DNA from: Schlesneria sphaerica
GTDB lineage: Bacteria > Planctomycetota > Planctomycetia > Planctomycetales > Planctomycetaceae
Direction: 5' to 3'
Assembly: GCF_044336245.1 (NCBI RefSeq)
Contig: NZ_CP172346.1
Coordinates: 4,216,001-4,280,000 of the forward strand
Length of the DNA stretch: 64,000 nucleotides
A program made the position numbers and the translations under genes. The notes beneath the pieces were generated by a model that had not been told where the DNA came from, searched no databases, and saw only the letters and a program-made list of their open reading frames with translations. Shown piece after piece: positions 45,729-54,938 of the stretch. Every line of letters starts with the position of its first letter. The stretch's first letter is position 1.

Positions 45729-45759
45729 GCATCCGCCAGCTATAGTGAGGGGCGGATGC
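45729..45759 (-). terminator. Hairpin between the two DUF3299-like genes
   Basis: GCATCCGCC (45729-45737) pairs with GGCGGATGC (45751-45759). It lies between the stop of the upstream membrane protein gene and the start of the lipoprotein gene, so it could end or attenuate the first transcript. No T-run is evident. Confidence 0.4.
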
Positions 45760-45812
45760 ATTCACGGTGTACAGGTCTTGAATTCTCTTGCGCCCGGTTT
45801 TTGGCGTAAAGA

Positions 45813-46583
45813 TCAATACCAGGTTTTCGCCGGGGCAAAATGCTGGCAGTCGAGCTGATAGACGGGGTTCAGCCCGCTTTCGTCATATGTCGGTTCAATT
45901 TTGAGTGTTCCGGCTACCCCGACAAGTTGCTTTTCGTGGTAATCCACCGTTTGCCCATCCTTCATGTTGATCAGGATCATGTCGGTCGGCTTGGGCTGGC
46001 CCCCGAAGCAGCAGTCTCCCGAATCCTTACACAGGACAAACGATTTCAGGCCTCTGGTTTCCCTGAAGGGAAACATGTAGCCTTTGAGATAAATCGGTTG
46101 GTCAGCAAGTTTTGCAACATCGGGGTGGATGCCGGGCTGGCCGTTTTCTGTGGGGAAACCCTTCTGGGAGATATCCTGATTGAAATTCACCCGGGAATAC
46201 CCGACGGGGACTTCCGTCGCGTAGCTGTGCAAGTGCAGCGAAGCAAATGCGATGAAGATCAGCAGCATCAACACCAGGCTCGACAGTGCGAGCACTCCCC
46301 CGCTCAATTCGCCTCTTGAACGGGAAATCTGATAGTAACCGATGAAGGAAAGGACAATTCCGACCATGGGAATAATTAAAAGCAGGTCGGACAGTCCGGC
46401 GAGCAGCGAAAGGCAGACAAACGCCATGCTGATCGGCACAAGCGGCGGCATCGGTTGATACTGGAATGTGTCATCGACAAATTGAGTTTGGCTCAACGGC
46501 TCGCTCATCATTTCACGTACCACAGACATCACATTCATCCGAATTGCAGATCGAAAGACCCCGAGGAACGACTCGGCAGACAT
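45813..46583 (-). CDS. Membrane protein with DUF3299-like domain
   Basis: 256 residues from the ATG at 46583; a TTG at 46658 opens the frame. Two TM segments lie at about 60-80 and 85-125 (ISMAFVCLSLLAGLSDLLLIIPMVGIVLSFIGYY, read in part, and VLALSSLVLMLLIFIAFA), like a DUF4190 pair. The extracytoplasmic C-terminal domain repeats the DUF3299-like pattern: IYLKGYMFPFRETRG, FVLCKDSGDCCFGGQPKPTDMI and VGVAGTLKIEP. It shares the CCFG motif with the neighbouring lipoprotein. Function unknown. Confidence 0.72.
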   Translation of the reverse strand: MSAESFLGVFRSAIRMNVMSVVREMMSEPLSQTQFVDDTFQYQPMPPLVPISMAFVCLSLLAGLSDLLLIIPMVGIVLSFIGYYQISRSRGELSGGVLALSSLVLMLLIFIAFASLHLHSYATEVPVGYSRVNFNQDISQKGFPTENGQPGIHPDVAKLADQPIYLKGYMFPFRETRGLKSFVLCKDSGDCCFGGQPKPTDMILINMKDGQTVDYHEKQLVGVAGTLKIEPTYDESGLNPVYQLDCQHFAPAKTWY

Positions 46584-46910
46584 GGTTCGCCCATGAAAGC
46601 CGTCACTGACCGGGATGGTGGAATTGTATACGACGTCTTGTTCCGCGTCGTTGGTCAAGTCTTCAATCGCGGCCGTTTTTCAAAGAGGGCGCCAACTGAT
46701 CTTGAAGACTCAGCGTCTCACTGCGCAGTCAAAACGAGCCCGTGTCATCAGTTGTAGCGAAATTTGAGAGAATTTCACTCAAAGAGAGCTCCAACAGGCG
46801 TCGTTCGAGAGACCAAACGCCATTTCGTGATCGGAGCGGAGTGCGAAAGAAATGAGAAGTGTTTATCGCAATGGGGTTACGGAACGCGCTTCTTCCCTGA
46901 TGAGAGAGGT
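46584..46910. other. Left flank of the phage-derived island
   Basis: About 330 bases without a credible gene. A short dyad TTTGAG-N9-CTCAAA lies near 46765-46785. No tRNA, no integrase and no direct repeat matching the right flank (61.0-61.5 kb) were recognised. Confidence 0.4.
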
Positions 46911-47195
46911 TTAGACCGACTTGGAAAGCCCTGCGTCGCTCGGACGTGCAGCCGTAGAGGATGCGGGTTCACTCGTTGGATCATCCGTCGCGGTCGATAA
47001 AGCAGGTTCCGGTCGATAGGTGGTCTTATAGGGTTTGCGACACTTGGGGCAGTAGCGGTGCTGGATTCGTTTCCCATCGTCAGTGGTGTGCGTGTGCTTC
47101 ACGATACAGATCACTTTGCAGTCGACGCAAAGAGGAATCTCGGGAAGCGTGTACCAGGGACGCCAGCTTCGCTTTGGTCGTGATGTGGCAGTCAT
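46911..47195 (-). CDS. Small zinc-ribbon protein at the end of the phage island
   Basis: 94 residues. Two Cys pairs, CVDC (about 23-26) and CPKC (about 49-52), 22 residues apart, would form a zinc ribbon; the C-terminal third is Ser/Thr/Pro-rich and disordered. Basic N-terminus (TSRPKRSWRPWY). It follows the portal gene by 140 bases on the same strand. DNA-binding or head-completion roles are possible guesses; nothing specific is known. Confidence 0.5.
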   Translation of the reverse strand: MTATSRPKRSWRPWYTLPEIPLCVDCKVICIVKHTHTTDDGKRIQHRYCPKCRKPYKTTYRPEPALSTATDDPTSEPASSTAARPSDAGLSKSV

Positions 47196-47335
47196 AAGCC
47201 TTAGTTACCTTTCTTGGGGGAGGAGGACAGTGTCGATCATGGGCTGAGGGCCCTAAGGGGGTATTCTCGTGGCCGGCGTACTCGTTCATTGAGTCCGGTC
47301 CAGAGGCAAAGTTCAGTGAGACGGTTAGACGACGA

Positions 47336-48745
47336 TCAAGGGCCGTCACTGCTTTTCCCGCTGCTTTTCTGAGGTTCCGACTGGGGCGATGAACAGTCGG
47401 TTGGGTCGAAGTCGGTCCCGACCAGGACATCTCCTATCGGACTGGGGAGAGGGGGCATGCCCCGGACGGCACGCCATTCGTTTTTGGTGCGCGTCCTGGC
47501 AGCCAGGTCGGTCTTTAACTGCTCTTCGATGAGTTCAGTGTCGTCGACGGTGTTGGATTCGATCTCTACGGTGAGTCCGCTGCCAAACTGAGAAGCGAGC
47601 TCTTCGGTGTCGGATTCGGCGAGCAAGTCACAAAGTGGCTGAATCGCGGAATGACGCCAGGCTTTCATGCTGGCGTTATAGGCTGCATAGGCGCCCGCTT
47701 CCTGTAAGCCCACAGCCACGGGAGGGGTCTGATGAAGTGCCAGGATGGCCGATTTGAAGTCCTGAAATCCCTCGCCATAACACATCTCTTTCGGGCTGGT
47801 TCCCAGTGGCGTGATGGTTGTTCCACTCTGGGCGACCATGACTCGCCCGACGTTCTGAGCGCCCCCGTACTTGGCACTGATGCGGGCCTGCGTGCGGTCA
47901 ATCTCGTCCTGATCGACCATGACGTCGGGGGGCAGGCTCCACACGATCGAGGGATCGACACCGTTCCGTAGCTGGTGATAGCGGGCTTCATCCACGGCTT
48001 CGCCGGCATCGATCCATTTCGCGCCGGCAGAAAGCGGGCTTTGTCCGTCATCCAGAAACCAGGCGTGCGGCAGGCGAATGACCTGCACTTGCCTGGCGTC
48101 CAGGATCTGACCAAGAATCCGGTACCAGTGAGGACAATCGAAGTAGCCATGATCGTCCTTCGTGGTATACCGCGATGCCACAGGACTGATTCTCCAACCT
48201 CCTCGTGGTAGTTCTCGCGACGGTGCGACTGCCGACGCCATCGCCGTCGGAATGACATACCGCTCGCACGTTGGACCTGAGAAGCTGGGGACATTCCAGA
48301 CAAGGCAAGTCCCTGTCAGCCGGATCTGTTGTGCCTGACGATAGCGGAAGCTGGAACCGCATTCGTATGGGTTGGGCCGTTTCATCAACTTGACCAGAGG
48401 GTGCGAAACGGGAAGTGGGTCTGTTTCCCGGTCCTCCAGCCCGTAAATCGACTTCCACCGATGAAATGATCCTGCACTGGCAGCCAGCGACTTTCGCTGC
48501 GACCGGCGCTGGGGCTGCTGTTCACCGTCGGCAAAAACAGTCACTGTCGCGCTTGCCACCTGGGAAGCGATCGCGTGAATTGCGATGTAGTTGAAGCCGG
48601 TGTTATGAGCTGTCTCTTCACGATGATCCGAGGCCCAGCCCCCCGGGACACTTCCGTTGAGGAGGGTTCTCAGTCCCACTCCCAGCGGGGTTGCGGACTT
48701 TGATGAGCTGCCGAATAGGCCTGTAATCCAACGCATCCACTTCAT
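47336..48745 (-). CDS. Phage portal protein (HK97-like)
   Basis: 469 residues. It shows the portal layout: an N-terminal clip with a conserved His-rich entry (HNTGFNYIAIHAIASQVASATVTVF, read in part), SHPLVKLMKRPNP, a stem/crown with SKYGGAQNVGRVMVAQSGTTITPLG-like turn, then APVAVG-type QTPPVAVGLQEAGAYAAYNASMKAWRHSAI and the C-terminal EEQLKTDLAARTRTKNEWRAVRGMPPL. The portal is the ring through which DNA is packaged. It lies immediately after the terminase gene on the same strand, the standard phage pairing. No capsid or protease gene follows it. Confidence 0.87.
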   Translation of the reverse strand: MKWMRWITGLFGSSSKSATPLGVGLRTLLNGSVPGGWASDHREETAHNTGFNYIAIHAIASQVASATVTVFADGEQQPQRRSQRKSLAASAGSFHRWKSIYGLEDRETDPLPVSHPLVKLMKRPNPYECGSSFRYRQAQQIRLTGTCLVWNVPSFSGPTCERYVIPTAMASAVAPSRELPRGGWRISPVASRYTTKDDHGYFDCPHWYRILGQILDARQVQVIRLPHAWFLDDGQSPLSAGAKWIDAGEAVDEARYHQLRNGVDPSIVWSLPPDVMVDQDEIDRTQARISAKYGGAQNVGRVMVAQSGTTITPLGTSPKEMCYGEGFQDFKSAILALHQTPPVAVGLQEAGAYAAYNASMKAWRHSAIQPLCDLLAESDTEELASQFGSGLTVEIESNTVDDTELIEEQLKTDLAARTRTKNEWRAVRGMPPLPSPIGDVLVGTDFDPTDCSSPQSEPQKSSGKSSDGP

Positions 48746-48834
48746 GCTTCGAAACCTTTATTCAATACAGCATTCCAGGAATGCTCGAGTCCGGCGTTCC
48801 TTCGTCGCTACTTCCGATCGACCGATTCTCGATA

Positions 48835-50331
48835 TCAGATTCCCACGTACAGTCGCCGCATCGCCGTCAGTTCATTGAACGCATCGGCCAGAGCATCGAC
48901 TTCGTCGTCAGGGATCCCTTTGGTGGGAAAGGCATCCAGTCGCTGCAGCAATCCCTGATTCCAGGTCCCCGCCAGTAGCTTTACATTTCCTGCATTCAGT
49001 TGTGCGGCGAAGCCGATCGCGCGGGTCGGCTTGTCACCGCTGACCACCGCCACTTTGACATCAAGCCCCGAGAGCATCAGCGACAATCTTCTCGCTTCGC
49101 TTTTACCTGCGGCCGCAGGATCCTGCGGGATGCGGATTCGGCACACACCGTCTAAAGCCGACGACTGTCGAATGACCTGATCGCGATAACTGCTTTCCCA
49201 CTGACCGCGGCGAATATCGGCAATGTAGATAATTCCCGTTGAGTCGATGCCCAGTTTGGCCCCCACGGTGTAGTCGCCTGATCCGTCCGTTGCTGCCAGG
49301 TCCCAGGCCCGGCAATAGCGAAGCCCCACGGGCAATGCCTCTATGATTTCGATCTGACCGACTTTGAAAAATAGTCCTGCGCGGGCTTTGGCATTCCAGT
49401 TTCCTTCTGCCAGGCGTTGCCGCTCGACCTCGGGCAGGGCGAGCAGGTTGGCCCGGTACATCGGGTCCTTACTGAGGAGCGCCGGGTTGTCGGATAACTT
49501 GGCTGGAATAAACGTAAATGACTTTGGCTGGACAGGCTGTTCTTCATGATCTTCAGAAAGATCAGGCCGACCGAATCGATCAATTAAGTCTCGCCTCGAA
49601 TCGCTCCAGTGAAACTCACCCCGCAATCGTATGAACCACCGGACGACCCCCGAACGCTCGGGAATCGCCAGGCCTGAAATGGGATCGATCCACCAGGCCA
49701 CCAGACGGTGTACCCATCCCCCGATGGGATCATCCTCGGGAACCGGATTCGTTGTTGCACGAACGTATGACCGGATTCCGCACGTCGAGCGATTTCGCGA
49801 AAGCATGTAGAAGAACTGCGATTCCGTGAAATGCGTCAGCTCATCGAATCCCAGCATGGTGATCTGTGAACCTTGCCAGGCGAGTTTGTCCTTCTCGTAC
49901 TGCAGGTGTCGAAAACCAATATTGGCCAGATCCTTCGTATTCACTCCCTTTAATTTGCAGTCACCCGTGGGGAATTGCCAGTCGAGTGTATGTCGAGGAA
50001 TTCCATTCAACTGAGGGTACAGCAGCATGGATTCGTCCCAGAGACCTCCTTCATTCGTGATCTGCGGTGATGTTCTTCGAAAGATTACCGCCCCATAGCG
50101 GGGGACGGTGATGTATCGCGCTGCTTCTGCCAGTAACGCCCATGTTTTTCCGCCTCCTGCCTGGCCGCCATAGACAGCGATCTGGGCTGTCGAATCGATG
50201 AACTGCTTTTGTGGTCCCGGATGGGGTTGTAAGACTTCAGCAAGTTCCATTCGTCCTGTATCTGACGATGCGGTCATATCAGACAAGTCCTTGTCTCGAT
50301 CAGGCAGCCTCGTGACCTGGGGCTGCGTCAT
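48835..50331 (-). CDS. Phage terminase large subunit
   Basis: 498 residues. ATPase: Walker A GGQAGGGKT (55-63), Walker B with Asp163-Glu164 in ITMLGFDELTH, and the coupling motif RATTNP (about 191-196). RNase-H-like nuclease: Asp344 in RAWDLAATD and a later acidic motif DDEVDALADA (about 475-484). All parts needed to cut and pump DNA into a prohead are present. No small-subunit terminase gene is recognised nearby. The start is the first ATG after the stop of the upstream gene; an internal ATG at codon 19 is also possible. Confidence 0.93.
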   Translation of the reverse strand: MTQPQVTRLPDRDKDLSDMTASSDTGRMELAEVLQPHPGPQKQFIDSTAQIAVYGGQAGGGKTWALLAEAARYITVPRYGAVIFRRTSPQITNEGGLWDESMLLYPQLNGIPRHTLDWQFPTGDCKLKGVNTKDLANIGFRHLQYEKDKLAWQGSQITMLGFDELTHFTESQFFYMLSRNRSTCGIRSYVRATTNPVPEDDPIGGWVHRLVAWWIDPISGLAIPERSGVVRWFIRLRGEFHWSDSRRDLIDRFGRPDLSEDHEEQPVQPKSFTFIPAKLSDNPALLSKDPMYRANLLALPEVERQRLAEGNWNAKARAGLFFKVGQIEIIEALPVGLRYCRAWDLAATDGSGDYTVGAKLGIDSTGIIYIADIRRGQWESSYRDQVIRQSSALDGVCRIRIPQDPAAAGKSEARRLSLMLSGLDVKVAVVSGDKPTRAIGFAAQLNAGNVKLLAGTWNQGLLQRLDAFPTKGIPDDEVDALADAFNELTAMRRLYVGI

Positions 50332-50371
50332 TCAATCCTGGATGAGAATCCGTGAAGCGACAGGACCGTGA

Positions 50372-51259
50372 CTATGCGGTCGCCTGAGTCACATCAGGGA
50401 CGATGCTGATGCCACCGCTGATGGGAGTCGAAATTCGTGCTGCCGTAATAAACTGGCAATCCCAGATCAGGTCTCGAATGGCTAGCTCGGCTGTCTCTGC
50501 TCCATCAATGACCAGTTGCACTTGCCCGGTTGAAGCACCTGTCACCTCAAGGCTGGCGTGCGCGGGGTTGACGTCGCTGCTGCCGTTCAGCAGCACCAGA
50601 CCCTCTGCTTCCGAGACTTGAATGATGGCTTTGATGTCCGGATCGGAGGACCGTACTTTTGCGGTGAAGACAAGTTTGGTGCGGGTGGAGATATCTCCCA
50701 TCAATGGAAGAACGACCGCAAGGGTGTCTCCTCGAATAATGGTGATCTGAGCCGCGACGAGTGATGCCTGGGCGACCGCAGCAGGAATCGTGATGTTATT
50801 CAGGATGGTTCCGCCGCTTCCCCCGCCGGGGTTCGTCCAATCCACGCCCACGAGTCGAGTGTCGACGAGAGTCGCGATGTCCAGATGCTCGTCCACCGTG
50901 GCGGAGGCGACGCCGGCGACAAAGTCACCTGCGAGGTAGTCACCCGGGACAGTAAAGTGATAGCGGTAACGCCCCGTTGACGCCGCCGACACGACGACTT
51001 CGATTCCGATATCGACCACGTTATTCCGCAAGACCTCGATTGCCGGTTCGTCGATATTGTCGGGCGATGTCAGCACACCTGTCGTCGGGTTTCGAATCTG
51101 AAACTCTCCGTAACAGGTGTCCCCCGGGCGCAACCATTTCAGCGCCTGCCCTGTCACACGAATGATGTCAACAATTCCTGAACCGGGCGTGATGACCGGT
51201 TTAGGTATCGAGAGTCGACGCCTGGACAACACCAGTGGAATAGCAAAACGAGCAACCAC
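50372..51259 (-). CDS. Phage baseplate/tail-associated protein, BppU-like C-terminal region
   Basis: 295 residues from a GTG at 51259 with a good Shine-Dalgarno site (GAGAGGTAG). The C-terminal half has the pattern IIRGDTLAVVLPLMGD, LVFTAKVRSSDPDIKAIIQVS and LVIDGAETAELAIRDLIWDCQF, reminiscent of the BppU/upper-baseplate N-terminal domain found in many phage genomes. The N-terminal part is beta-rich and Gly-rich linked (GGGSGGT). It probably belongs to a tail or baseplate. It lies between the tail-like 259-residue gene and the terminase. Confidence 0.6.
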   Translation of the reverse strand: MVARFAIPLVLSRRRLSIPKPVITPGSGIVDIIRVTGQALKWLRPGDTCYGEFQIRNPTTGVLTSPDNIDEPAIEVLRNNVVDIGIEVVVSAASTGRYRYHFTVPGDYLAGDFVAGVASATVDEHLDIATLVDTRLVGVDWTNPGGGSGGTILNNITIPAAVAQASLVAAQITIIRGDTLAVVLPLMGDISTRTKLVFTAKVRSSDPDIKAIIQVSEAEGLVLLNGSSDVNPAHASLEVTGASTGQVQLVIDGAETAELAIRDLIWDCQFITAARISTPISGGISIVPDVTQATA

Positions 51260-51328
51260 GTTGACTTCTACCTCTCTTCACCTTGTTGGTGCCTGATCTG
51301 GATGGAGTTTCGACCCCGTTCGGTTTCA

Positions 51329-52108
51329 TCACGTTGCGTCGGTAATGACCGAGGTGATGTTGCCGCTGCTGTCGAGCGTCAGCGACAAACGGACTTTGCT
51401 GTCGTCGATGGCCCGTTGGGTCACGATCGTTCCCGGCAGGCCCGCCACCTTGCCGATCACGGCAGCGGCGATGAGTCGCAAAACACCCTGCAGCGTGGCT
51501 CCGTCGATCGATCCTCCATTCATAATGGCGGTGACGATCGACGCGATCGCGGTTGCGTTAGGGGCATCGACGAGATCCATCTGTGAACCTGCTGCTGCAG
51601 GATTCGCAGGCAGGTTGTCGGTCTTATCTTTGATCGCTGCGACCGAGGCCGAATCGGTCGTCTCGATCGCACCCGCCGTCAGCAATACCTGGCCTGCTCC
51701 TGTGCCGGGAGAAAGCAAAACGCTCGCGCCGATGTCTCTCGCCGTTTGCGAAGCCCCGTTCAGTCGGACCGTGTTGACCGGAGGAGCGATCTCGATCGTA
51801 TCGACAATCAGATGCTTGCCACTGGCTTCGCCCCGGATTCTGACCTGTCCGGCCGCCGCGAAGATTGCATCGGGCAAATCAAGGCGATAGACGCCTTCGC
51901 CTCGTTCCTTCACTCCCCCGGAAGTGTATCCGGTCGTGATTGCGGCCAGGTCTGTCAGTGCCGGAAATGTCACATCCGCATGGGCGCCGGCTGTCGAGTA
52001 CTTCAGTGTCGGGAAGCCCGCCGCCAGCAGACCTGTCACAGGCAAGCCCGAGTCGTCGACAATCTGAACATCGATTGACTGATTCGTGGCACCGCTATCA
52101 AAAATCAT
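51329..52108 (-). CDS. Phage tail/baseplate-like protein
   Basis: 259 residues. N-terminal beta domain (NQSIDVQIVDDSGLPVTGL, LKYSTAGAHADVTFPALTDLA) and a middle segment VAAIKDKTDNLPANPAAA, a phrase often seen in phage receptor-binding or host-specificity-region proteins; C-terminal beta hairpin LTLDSSGNITSVITDAT. AGAAGGAG precedes the ATG at 52108, which overlaps the stop of the beta-helix gene by four bases, so translation is coupled. Confidence 0.62.
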   Translation of the reverse strand: MIFDSGATNQSIDVQIVDDSGLPVTGLLAAGFPTLKYSTAGAHADVTFPALTDLAAITTGYTSGGVKERGEGVYRLDLPDAIFAAAGQVRIRGEASGKHLIVDTIEIAPPVNTVRLNGASQTARDIGASVLLSPGTGAGQVLLTAGAIETTDSASVAAIKDKTDNLPANPAAAGSQMDLVDAPNATAIASIVTAIMNGGSIDGATLQGVLRLIAAAVIGKVAGLPGTIVTQRAIDDSKVRLSLTLDSSGNITSVITDAT

Positions 52109-54666
52109 TTCATTCTCCTTCTACGAAGCATCAGTCCAGCAGAGTCAGAGTATTCGTATGCCCCAGCTGCTCCATTGGGTTTTCTTGGCTTGCCGTCGAG
52201 ACCGTAGGGCAGGACCCAGTCGATCGTGTTTCCGACTGCGGGTGAGTCAGGCTGAAGGTGATAGTCACCCCCCCCAGTGCCGGTTGTTGTTCCGTTGAAA
52301 CTTCTGCGGTTGACGAATTTGAGGTAGGTGATGGTGTTGGGTAAGGACTTGGGGGGCTCACTGAAGACCGTAGGCGGCTGGCATTTGAGTCCAGTGAAAT
52401 TGGGCATGAAGTCCGTCGCGGCGCCGATTCCTGCCGTTTCGGCCCAGACGTTTCCCGTTGAGTTCACGCCGTAAACGACGGGCCAGTTCCTGATTCTCGC
52501 GGGATGCGGCGCGACAGTAATCGATGTGATGGGGCCGGGGTCACTGGCAGAGGCGAACGAATACTGGAACGTGTTAGCGGTCACATTGCTGATCACAGCC
52601 CCATCTGTTTTATAGGCCGCCGGCACCACGGAGGTGATGTAAAGCAGGTCTCCATTCAGGTATTGATGACCACTTTGAGTCACCGTGACTGTCACTGTCC
52701 CTGCATTGAATGTTCGTGTACCGCTGGAATTCACTCCCAGGAACGTGTCCGACTTAATGTTGAAGTCGTCTGCGGCATTGTTCTTGATGAACCAGTTCAA
52801 CCTGTCGTAGCCCGCTGCGCCGTACTCGTTATAGGCGAGTGAGCATCGTTGCCCGACGACGACGTTGTGAACGAGCAGAATGTTATTTGCGTGGGTGTTG
52901 CTGCGATCGGCCGCGATCTGAACAGCAGGGGACAGGTTGTTGCAGTTTTCAAGGACGTTCTGCACAAACGCCGACCCGTGCGGATTGACGTTCTCACCGC
53001 CACGAAGGATCGCCGCGTTTGTGTTTCCGGCGGTAATGCGGTTGTAGGCGACGACAATATTCTGTGAGTTGGGGGCCGCCCCCGTGAGAGCCGCTCCGAT
53101 GCTGTGGGCGAGCGGAGATGTTTTCAGATTCCCCAGCACCGTATAGGCAGAGTTGGCTCCCAGGCTGGTGCAACTATCGACGATCGTGTTGCCGCGACAG
53201 AGTCCCGGAGAGGCATTGACCGCTCCATAGTTCGTCCAGCCCTGGGTGAAATTGAGAATTCGACACCGAGTCATGTGCCAGACCCCGATTCGATAGATCG
53301 TCGGGATCACGGAAACATTAAACTCGCATTGGTCGAACAGCATGTACGACGTTGCAGTAGAGGGGTCGAAGACTCCGACAGCATTCGTTGCCGTGAGCTT
53401 CACTCCCACCAGGCTCACCAGTTCTCCCGCGTTCTTTCCTCCACTGGAACTGGAGACGACGACGTTGTCGCGGCTGTGTCCCGGGAACCGCGTGATCGTC
53501 AAGACACAGGCGGGACGGGTGCCGATTGTCGGTGTTCCGCCGAGCCAGGCAAAGTTGTTCACTTCGCCCGCATTGTCCTTCAGATAGATCGTCGAGCCCC
53601 CGCAGTTATTCCTGCCATAGTTTGAGTTGTTGTAGGTTCGCAGAGCGTTATAGGCACCGGAGATCGTCGCGTAGGGGGCGGGAGGGGCCGTCGACTCCGG
53701 TACCCCCAATCCAACCGCGCCGGTGCCGTCATTGCCGTTGGCTGCATCGACCACGACGTAAGATCGACAGTAGGTGCCTGCCGGGTCACAGACGAAGGAT
53801 ATCGGACCATAGTAAGGAGACGGCGCGGCTGCCGAGCCAGTCCCGGGAATGCTGCCGCTGGTCGTTCCGGCAGTATCCAGAACACTTGCGCCGTTTCCGA
53901 TCCAGGGATAGGCGATATAGTGAAGGGTGCCAATGTCACCTTGCGTAAAGCCACTGGTGTTCAGGTCTGCAAGATGCTCGATCACGGGAACCGCGTCACC
54001 GTATGTTGAATCGATTGTGGCTGCATTGACCGTGGCTGAAGTGGAATGTCCACTGGCATCGGCCGCCGTGAATTTGACGCAGTCGACTTGCTGACCTTGC
54101 ATCGCATGACCATGGAACACCGCGACGGCAACGCGCCACGTCGTACCCACCTTTTCATACGCGATCGGGCGTGAAATGTTTCCAATGACTCGTGGGTAAG
54201 CGAGTGTCGAGTTGTTCGTGACAGCAAACGACGTGGTCGGAAGGTTGGGTGTTCCGCCAGCGGTGTAGAACCCCGACGCAATGGTGACGGTCGGTGCCAC
54301 CCCGGAATGACCACCTGTTCCTCCAGTGTTATTGTCCGAGTCATAAATACTCTCACTCAATGCGATGCGGACGGTGACGTCCGTTCCGGTCATTGATTCT
54401 TGCGCAGTGAATTCGTTTCCAGAGACGGAAAAAGGTTTGCGTACCCAATATGTCCCGTAAATCGTACGCGTGCGCGTTCCCAGCACGCCGTTCGTAAAGC
54501 CCTGAGACACCACATGAAACACCACCTTCGGGGAACCCGTTGCAGGATGATTGCCAGGGCCGAGACCGAAATCGTACGTCCCCCCCGTACTCAACCCTTC
54601 AATCGTGATATCGGCGAATGCTCCATTCGTCAGAATATTCACCCCCAGAATACTGCCCGTTGCCAT
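52105..54666 (-). CDS. Large right-handed beta-helix protein, probable phage tail spike/adhesin
   Basis: 853 residues without a signal peptide, as expected for a virion protein. Residues 1-300 are beta-rich with Ser/Thr/Gly. About 340-800 carry beta-helix rungs (ISGAYNALRTYNNSNYGRN, VVAYNRITAGNTNAAI, HANNILLVHNVVVGQRC) with PbH1-like Asn ladders. The end DGKPRKPNGAAGAYEY is a frequent closing motif of such proteins. Tail spikes of this fold bind or cut host polysaccharide. The next two genes are coupled or closely spaced. Confidence 0.72.
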   Translation of the reverse strand: MATGSILGVNILTNGAFADITIEGLSTGGTYDFGLGPGNHPATGSPKVVFHVVSQGFTNGVLGTRTRTIYGTYWVRKPFSVSGNEFTAQESMTGTDVTVRIALSESIYDSDNNTGGTGGHSGVAPTVTIASGFYTAGGTPNLPTTSFAVTNNSTLAYPRVIGNISRPIAYEKVGTTWRVAVAVFHGHAMQGQQVDCVKFTAADASGHSTSATVNAATIDSTYGDAVPVIEHLADLNTSGFTQGDIGTLHYIAYPWIGNGASVLDTAGTTSGSIPGTGSAAAPSPYYGPISFVCDPAGTYCRSYVVVDAANGNDGTGAVGLGVPESTAPPAPYATISGAYNALRTYNNSNYGRNNCGGSTIYLKDNAGEVNNFAWLGGTPTIGTRPACVLTITRFPGHSRDNVVVSSSSGGKNAGELVSLVGVKLTATNAVGVFDPSTATSYMLFDQCEFNVSVIPTIYRIGVWHMTRCRILNFTQGWTNYGAVNASPGLCRGNTIVDSCTSLGANSAYTVLGNLKTSPLAHSIGAALTGAAPNSQNIVVAYNRITAGNTNAAILRGGENVNPHGSAFVQNVLENCNNLSPAVQIAADRSNTHANNILLVHNVVVGQRCSLAYNEYGAAGYDRLNWFIKNNAADDFNIKSDTFLGVNSSGTRTFNAGTVTVTVTQSGHQYLNGDLLYITSVVPAAYKTDGAVISNVTANTFQYSFASASDPGPITSITVAPHPARIRNWPVVYGVNSTGNVWAETAGIGAATDFMPNFTGLKCQPPTVFSEPPKSLPNTITYLKFVNRRSFNGTTTGTGGGDYHLQPDSPAVGNTIDWVLPYGLDGKPRKPNGAAGAYEYSDSAGLMLRRRRMK

Positions 54667-54938
54667 CGATTAATCCCTTGTCGAAAGCGAGAACGTTGTC
54701 GATCTCTGCCTCAAAACTGAGTCGATCCCGCGAGTGTTCGGGAGAGATGTCTGTCTCTAAACGCACGTCAGATTGTCACGGCCCGTGCCGTTCCCGTGGT
54801 CACTGTGCGCCAGGCGCGCACGGACCCACCCTCACACAGTCTTCACGAGACTTGCGTCGCTGTCCTCAGCACCGTGAGGGGTGCCCGCTTCAGATGGAGT
54901 GCGAGATTACCGGCAACCTTGCCGTACCGTTCGCACTG

